Source of the DNA: CAZOVB01 sp964583095
Lineage (GTDB): Bacteria > Planctomycetota > Phycisphaerae > SM23-33
NCBI GenBank assembly: GCA_964583095.1
Contig: CAZOVB010000101.1
Location: forward strand, 1-10,699
Reading direction: 5' to 3'
DNA: 10,699 nucleotides
Positions 7,848 through 10,699 of this stretch are shown here, one piece after another. Under the pieces are notes generated by a model. It ran no database searches. It was not told the DNA's origin and worked only from the letters and a program-made list of their open reading frames with translations. A program made the position numbers and the translations under genes. Position 1 is the stretch's first letter; the number at the start of each line of letters is the position of its first letter.

Positions 7848-7854
7848 CATGAAA

Positions 7855-8664
7855 ATGCGACGCAGCAAAGGTTTTACCCTCATTGAGTTGTTGGTGGTGA
7901 TCGCGATCATCGCGATCCTGGTCTCGATTCTTCTTCCCAGTATTGCCAAGGCCCGGGAACTGGCCCGCCGGGCGGTCTGCAAGACAAACCTCAAGGGCTA
8001 TGCCAACGCGTTTGTGATCTATGAATCTTCGCACAATCGTTATCCCTCCCTGGGCAATGGTCAGAAGAACATCTCCAACGAGGCCATGCGCCACACCGAC
8101 GGCGACAGTGTGGCCGACGCCCTCAAGGCGATGGCGAATTCGGCCCAGTCGCGCGAATGCAATATCCAGCCTCTCTACCTGCTCCATACGTACTCAGGCA
8201 TTGAGTTGGGTTCGTTCGGCTGTCCGTCGGATGGCGACTTCGTCTCGGTCCGTGAAGAGAACAATTATGAGCCCGAAGATGTCGGATTCTACGGGTGGAA
8301 CAACGTTTCGTATGCGTTCGGGCCTTTCTCGGATTACTATGGAAACGTGGAACTCTCAGGCAAGTCGGGGGACACGGGCATGTACATGGTGGGCGATCGA
8401 CCCAGGCCCGGTGACCTCGAAAGCGGTTCAGCCAACCATGGCGAAGATGGCTGCCAGTTCCTGGCCTTCAACGGGGCCGTGGTCTGGAAACCGACCAACA
8501 CGTATAACGGCGAACCGGACGAAGAGAACAACCACGCGTTCAAGCTCAAGGCGGACCATGGCCACTACCTGAACAACTCGGAGGATTCTGAATTGGATAT
8601 CTTCCTGTGGTGGGGTGATGGTGACAGCCCGCGAGAAGATTCCAACGGGAAGTATTCAGGCTGA
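7855..8664 (+). CDS. Prepilin-like protein 1 (type IV pilin/type II secretion pseudopilin N-terminus, planctomycetal family)
   Basis: A 269-aa membrane-anchored prepilin-like protein. The leader MRRSKG ends at the prepilin peptidase cut G6/F7; the mature start FTLIE carries the conserved Glu at +5 (Glu11), followed by a single hydrophobic helix to about residue 30. RELARRAVCKTNLKGYANA at 34-52 continues the amphipathic helix. The globular part has FGCPSD at 121-126, typical of planctomycetal pilin-like proteins, and NHG at 194-196 leading to FNGAVVW at 205-211, a variant of the H-X9-DG motif. Such proteins are processed by PilD-type peptidase and may enter pilus or secretion fibres, but no machinery gene is nearby, so the exact role is unknown. 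Start 7855 is preferred over ATG 7849 because of ribosome-site spacing and agreement with the paralogue. It is monocistronic: its own promoter precedes it and an intrinsic terminator follows. Confidence 0.93.
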   Translation: MRRSKGFTLIELLVVIAIIAILVSILLPSIAKARELARRAVCKTNLKGYANAFVIYESSHNRYPSLGNGQKNISNEAMRHTDGDSVADALKAMANSAQSRECNIQPLYLLHTYSGIELGSFGCPSDGDFVSVREENNYEPEDVGFYGWNNVSYAFGPFSDYYGNVELSGKSGDTGMYMVGDRPRPGDLESGSANHGEDGCQFLAFNGAVVWKPTNTYNGEPDEENNHAFKLKADHGHYLNNSEDSELDIFLWWGDGDSPREDSNGKYSG

Positions 8665-8683
8665 CGGTTCAGCCGAGCCCTGA

Positions 8684-8706
8684 GGCCCGTGATCGACATA
8701 CGGGCC
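8684..8706 (+). other. Stem-loop just before the terminator
   Basis: GGCCCGT (8684-8690) pairs perfectly with ACGGGCC (8700-8706) around a 9-nt loop, 20 nt after the stop of prepilin-like gene 1. It probably helps protect the 3' end of the transcript. Confidence 0.5.
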
Positions 8707-8723
8707 GTACGAGAAACGTTTCA

Positions 8724-8773
8724 GACCAGCCGGAAGAGCTCCAGACGGATCTCTTCCGGCTGGTCTCTTTTTG
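8724..8773 (+). terminator. Strong intrinsic terminator after prepilin-like gene 1
   Basis: A perfect 15-bp stem, 8724-8738 with 8751-8765, encloses a 12-nt loop and is followed by TCTTTTTG. This is a textbook Rho-independent terminator 60 nt after the stop codon and separates the two paralogues into different transcription units. Confidence 0.92.
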
Positions 8774-9153
8774 TCCCGCTGAAGGTCGGGCTGATCGCTC
8801 ATCGACACAATATGAGATGCGATAATAACAATTAATATCTGTTTTTTGCGCAGAATTCCGCAATATAGTTATTTTGACTACGTTAACCTTTGTTTTGGAA
8901 CAATTCTGTTGTTTTTTCCGGCATATCTGTGTAGACTTGACAGAAGTAGATTGGCTTTTTCGAGAAGCTGATGACATTTCAGACCTGTCTTTGGGCTCAG
9001 TTGCCCGAAGGAACATATCTTATGTTGAGATGTTGCCAACCGTTTATGTGCGATTTTGTCGGTCTGGTGAAAAAGCAATGTTTGCTTCATCCCTTACTCA
9101 GGCGGATTCCGGCTTGGCATTCTCTTGCGGCCTCATCTCAGCGCATCTACGAC

Positions 9154-9159
9154 AAGGAG
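9154..9159 (+). promoter_or_regulatory. Ribosome binding site of prepilin-like gene 2
   Basis: AAGGAG sits 7 nt before the ATG at 9167. It fixes this start over the in-frame upstream ATG at 9125, which would add 14 residues ahead of the prepilin leader. Confidence 0.85.
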
Positions 9160-9166
9160 TCCTATC

Positions 9167-9982
9167 ATGCGTCGTAAAGGCTTTACCCTCATCGAACTGC
9201 TGGTGGTGATCGCGATCATCGCGATCCTGGTTTCCATCCTTCTGCCCAGTATCGCCAAGGCCCGCGAGCTGGCCCGTCGGGCGGTCTGCAAGACCCGCCT
9301 GAAAGGCTTTGCAAACGCCTTCGTGATCTACGAGTCCTCGCACAATCGATACCCCTCGCTGGGCAACGACAAGAAGGACCTGTGGGGCCAACCCGATCGT
9401 TTTGACGACATCGAGGACATGGCCAACGATGCCGACTCGGTGGAATCCAACATCCAGCCACTGTACCTGCTGCACACCTACTCGGGGATCGAGCTGGGTT
9501 CCTTTGGATGCCCGTCCGACCCGGAATTCGAATCACTCCGGGAGGCCAATGATTTTGACCCCGAAGAGGTCGGGTTCGAGGACTGGCACAACGTTTCCTA
9601 CGCCTTTGGCCCGATGTCTTCGCACTATGGTCAGGTTGAATTCAACGGCAGGGTGGCTGACACCGGCATGTGGATGGCCGGCGACAGGCCCGAAGGAAGG
9701 ACGGAGTGGAGCGGCCCTGAGGATTTCGGTTCCGAAAACCACGGGACTGACGGGGGGCAGTTCCTTGGCTACAACGGTGCTGTCACGTGGAACCCGACTG
9801 CGTACAATCCGATCGAGCCCCAAAGCAACTCCGATGACCCCGACAACCACGCGTTCAATATGAAGGCTTCGCATGGCTGGTATCTCAACAACGTCAAAGA
9901 TGCCGAGCGCGAGATTATCCTCTGGTGGGGTAATGCCTCCGGAAACAGCGATCTGCGTCGAAACGGCGATTACGAAGAGTAG
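9167..9982 (+). CDS. Prepilin-like protein 2, paralogue of protein 1
   Basis: A 271-aa prepilin-like membrane protein. Leader MRRKG, peptidase cut after Gly5, mature start FTLIE with Glu10 at +5, and a hydrophobic helix to about residue 29. Residues 1-67 are nearly identical to protein 1; only a few positions differ. Residues about 68-94 diverge strongly in sequence and length, then similarity returns at SNIQPLYLLHTYSGIELG (94-111), GCPSD at 114-118, HNVSYAFGPM at 141-150, DTGMWMAGDRP at 165-175, NHG at 191-193 and YNGAVTW at 202-208. The C-terminal tail is acidic. This pattern shows a tandem duplication followed by divergence in surface segments. As with protein 1, it may be a pilus or pseudopilus subunit or a surface protein using the pilin export route; no other secretion gene is present. 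It has its own ribosome site and terminator. Confidence 0.93.
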   Translation: MRRKGFTLIELLVVIAIIAILVSILLPSIAKARELARRAVCKTRLKGFANAFVIYESSHNRYPSLGNDKKDLWGQPDRFDDIEDMANDADSVESNIQPLYLLHTYSGIELGSFGCPSDPEFESLREANDFDPEEVGFEDWHNVSYAFGPMSSHYGQVEFNGRVADTGMWMAGDRPEGRTEWSGPEDFGSENHGTDGGQFLGYNGAVTWNPTAYNPIEPQSNSDDPDNHAFNMKASHGWYLNNVKDAEREIILWWGNASGNSDLRRNGDYEE

Positions 9983-10048
9983 TCTGCCATAGGAAGGAAG
10001 TGTTTGTCCCGCCGGGAGAAGCATTTTCCCTGCGATCTGGCAAAAAAC

Positions 10049-10088
10049 CCCGCACGGCCTGCAAAGGCCGTGCGGGTTCTTTTTTTTT
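10049..10088 (+). terminator. Strong intrinsic terminator after prepilin-like gene 2
   Basis: A perfect 12-bp GC-rich stem, 10049-10060 with 10065-10076, closes on a GCAA tetraloop and is followed by TTCTTTTTTTTT. It is preceded by six A, so it could also work on the minus strand. It ends the second paralogue's transcript 67 nt after the stop. Confidence 0.95.
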
Positions 10089-10200
10089 CGCAAGGCCCTG
10101 AGACGAGATCTGTCTGGCGGAGTTGCATTGCCATTTCCCATGGACGAAACACCTGATTCGACAGGATTGAGACAGGCGGTGGAAGGTCCCCCCGCGTAAT

Positions 10201-10243
10201 TGCTGCTGTTCAGGTCACTCTCCGAGTTGCTTCCACAGCAGCA
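10201..10243 (+). other. Inverted repeat with nested small hairpin
   Basis: TGCTGCTGT (10201-10209) pairs perfectly with ACAGCAGCA (10235-10243). Inside its loop ACTC (10217-10220) pairs with GAGT (10224-10227). A neighbouring hairpin, CAGGA (10242-10246) with TCCTG (10252-10256), shares two bases with the right arm, so the two would partly compete. It matches no RNA family I recognise. Confidence 0.35.
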
Positions 10244-10469
10244 GGAGCATTTCCTGAAGGGCTGATCCCCACCTTGTTTACCTGCGGAATCCGTGCAACC
10301 CAGGGATAAAGCTGAGGGAGAAATACCTTGTTGGATCGAAAATGCAAGAAGAACGAGGAAGGTAAGAGAGATCCTGCCCTACCGGGGCAACAGCCGGCAT
10401 GGAGTCGAAAGCGGCGATCGCTACGACGGATCGATGACACGACAGAACCGGCCTGGATGCAGGAGATTC

Positions 10470-10533
10470 GGAGGTCGCAGAGCCGGCTGGGCTGTTCGAA
10501 ACGGCCCGGCCAGGGTTTTGTGCCCTGACCTCC
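10470..10533 (+). ncRNA. Possible three-way-junction RNA element
   Basis: GGAGGTC (10470-10476) pairs perfectly with GACCTCC (10527-10533). Enclosed are a 10-bp stem (10485-10494 with 10502-10511, including two G-T pairs) with loop TTCGAAA, directly abutted by AGGG (10512-10515) pairing with CCCT (10523-10526). The second and third joints have no unpaired bases, which would allow stacking. The TTCGAAA loop recalls a tRNA T-loop, but length and other arms do not fit a tRNA. It is judged only from pairing on the page, without folding energy or conservation. Confidence 0.3.
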
Positions 10534-10699
10534 CAAGGCTTCCAACAGGCCCTACCTGCTGCATTTCCTGTTTTGGCCACCACTTACTACCACTCTCCGC
10601 CGGGAGCCCAAAGAGTTTTCGGGAAGAATCCCAGATGAAATCTGCGAGCCGGTTGCGTTGTAAGGCTTTGGATGTTACGAGTGGGTGATGCTGATGGCG

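Larger units (their letters stand above)
7285..7854. other. Divergent intergenic control region
   Basis: This 570-bp region separates the minus-strand operon from the first prepilin-like gene. It holds a minus promoter at 7339-7366, a plus promoter at 7512-7540, a TGTCAA/TTGACA inverted repeat, GC-rich inverted repeats at about 7462-7495 (GGGCCC twice, and CCCGCC with GGCGGG) and a plus-strand leader of about 300 nt. Several short open frames occur, but none resembles a protein and none has a good ribosome site. Confidence 0.7.
8665..9166. other. Intergenic region between the paralogues, with an AT-rich stretch
   Basis: This 502-bp region starts with a 7-bp stem-loop and the terminator of gene 1. 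From about 8805 to 9105 the sequence becomes clearly AT-rich, with many T and A runs, unlike the GC-rich DNA on both sides. It contains TATAGT (8864-8869), an isolated TTGACA (8937-8942) without a good -10 box, and AAGCAA/TTGCTT (9073-9087) as a small inverted repeat. It must drive gene 2, since a terminator precedes it, but no convincing promoter pair was found. The frames that cross it do not look like proteins. Confidence 0.65.
9983..10699. other. Right-hand region without a convincing gene
   Basis: After the terminator of gene 2, about 600 bp contain no frame with a good start site or protein-like composition. Frames exist on both strands but are rich in Arg, Pro, Gly and Cys and match nothing I recognise. 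The region instead holds inverted repeats: 10201-10243, 10242-10256, 10375-10389 and 10470-10533. At the right edge a 17-codon frame (10635-10688) overlaps by one base an ATG at 10688 that runs off the window. It may be the control region of a gene to the right, an unrecognised non-coding RNA, or decayed sequence. Confidence 0.55.

Noticed and set aside
7849..7854. ATG at 7849 as the start of prepilin-like gene 1
   Set aside because: It lies only 1 nt from AAGGAG; the ATG at 7855 has 7-nt spacing, identical to the paralogue.
8937..8942. TTGACA as the -35 box for prepilin-like gene 2
   Set aside because: No acceptable -10 hexamer lies 15-19 nt downstream (TTCGAG or TCGAGA).
9114..9129. Sigma54-like -24/-12 site (TTGGCAT then TTGC) ahead of prepilin-like gene 2
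   Set aside because: Pilin genes often use sigma54, but GG and GC are separated by 9 rather than the required 10 nt, and the match after TGGCA is poor.
8669..9209. Open frames across the AT-rich gap on both strands (about 70-115 codons)
   Set aside because: One spans the strong terminator and others run into the pilin gene; composition is not protein-like and no ribosome site precedes them.
10152..10170. tmRNA-like 5' sequence (GATTCGACAGG)
   Set aside because: It recalls the tmRNA 5' end, but no tRNA-like 3' half, tag reading frame or CCA end follows.
10485..10511. tRNA T-arm (loop TTCGAAA)
   Set aside because: The stem is 10 bp rather than 5, no D or anticodon arm fits, and the closed element is only 64 nt long.
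10210..10545. Minus-strand 111-codon frame and plus-strand 131-codon frame in the right-hand region
   Set aside because: Both have unusual Arg/Cys/Pro-rich composition, no ribosome site and no recognisable motif.

Overview
The window is GC-rich chromosomal DNA that looks planctomycetal, possibly class Phycisphaerae. This is inferred from gene content, since no rRNA or other direct marker is present. The main clues are a secreted WD40-type propeller with a helical tail typical of Planctomycetota, a UDPGP type 1 (UAP1-like) uridylyltransferase, and two prepilin-like proteins with the GFTLIELLVVIAII start, a CPSD motif and an NHG...NG C-terminal motif.

Positions 86-7284 hold five minus-strand genes, read right to left. 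They are a UAP1-like nucleotide-sugar uridylyltransferase, nadK (NAD kinase, GTG start 3 nt after the previous stop), accA (carboxyltransferase alpha subunit), mutY (adenine glycosylase whose C-terminal domain has a complete Nudix box) and an exported propeller protein. A sigma70-like promoter at 7339-7366 faces this row. No convincing internal terminator was found, so one long transcription unit is plausible. The first four genes concern housekeeping: activated sugars for envelope polymers, NADP supply, malonyl-CoA for fatty acids, and 8-oxoG repair. The fifth probably acts outside the cytoplasm and has no recognised function.

Positions 7285-7854 form the divergent control region. It holds the minus promoter, a plus-strand promoter at 7512-7540 and a leader of about 300 nt with a hairpin.

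Positions 7855-9982 hold two tandem plus-strand prepilin-like paralogues of 269 and 271 aa. Each has an AAGGAG ribosome site 7 nt before its ATG and its own strong intrinsic terminator. The roughly 500 bp between them includes a conspicuously AT-rich stretch.

Positions 9983-10699 start with the second terminator and contain no convincing gene. They do contain several inverted repeats, including a possible three-way-junction RNA at 10470-10533, and a 17-codon frame whose stop overlaps an ATG at the right edge. No tRNA, rRNA, CRISPR array, transposase or insertion sequence was recognised. Nothing here amounts to a clearly new system. The best leads are the paired pilins with their variant C-terminal motif, the Nudix-competent MutY and the unassigned RNA-like structures on the right.
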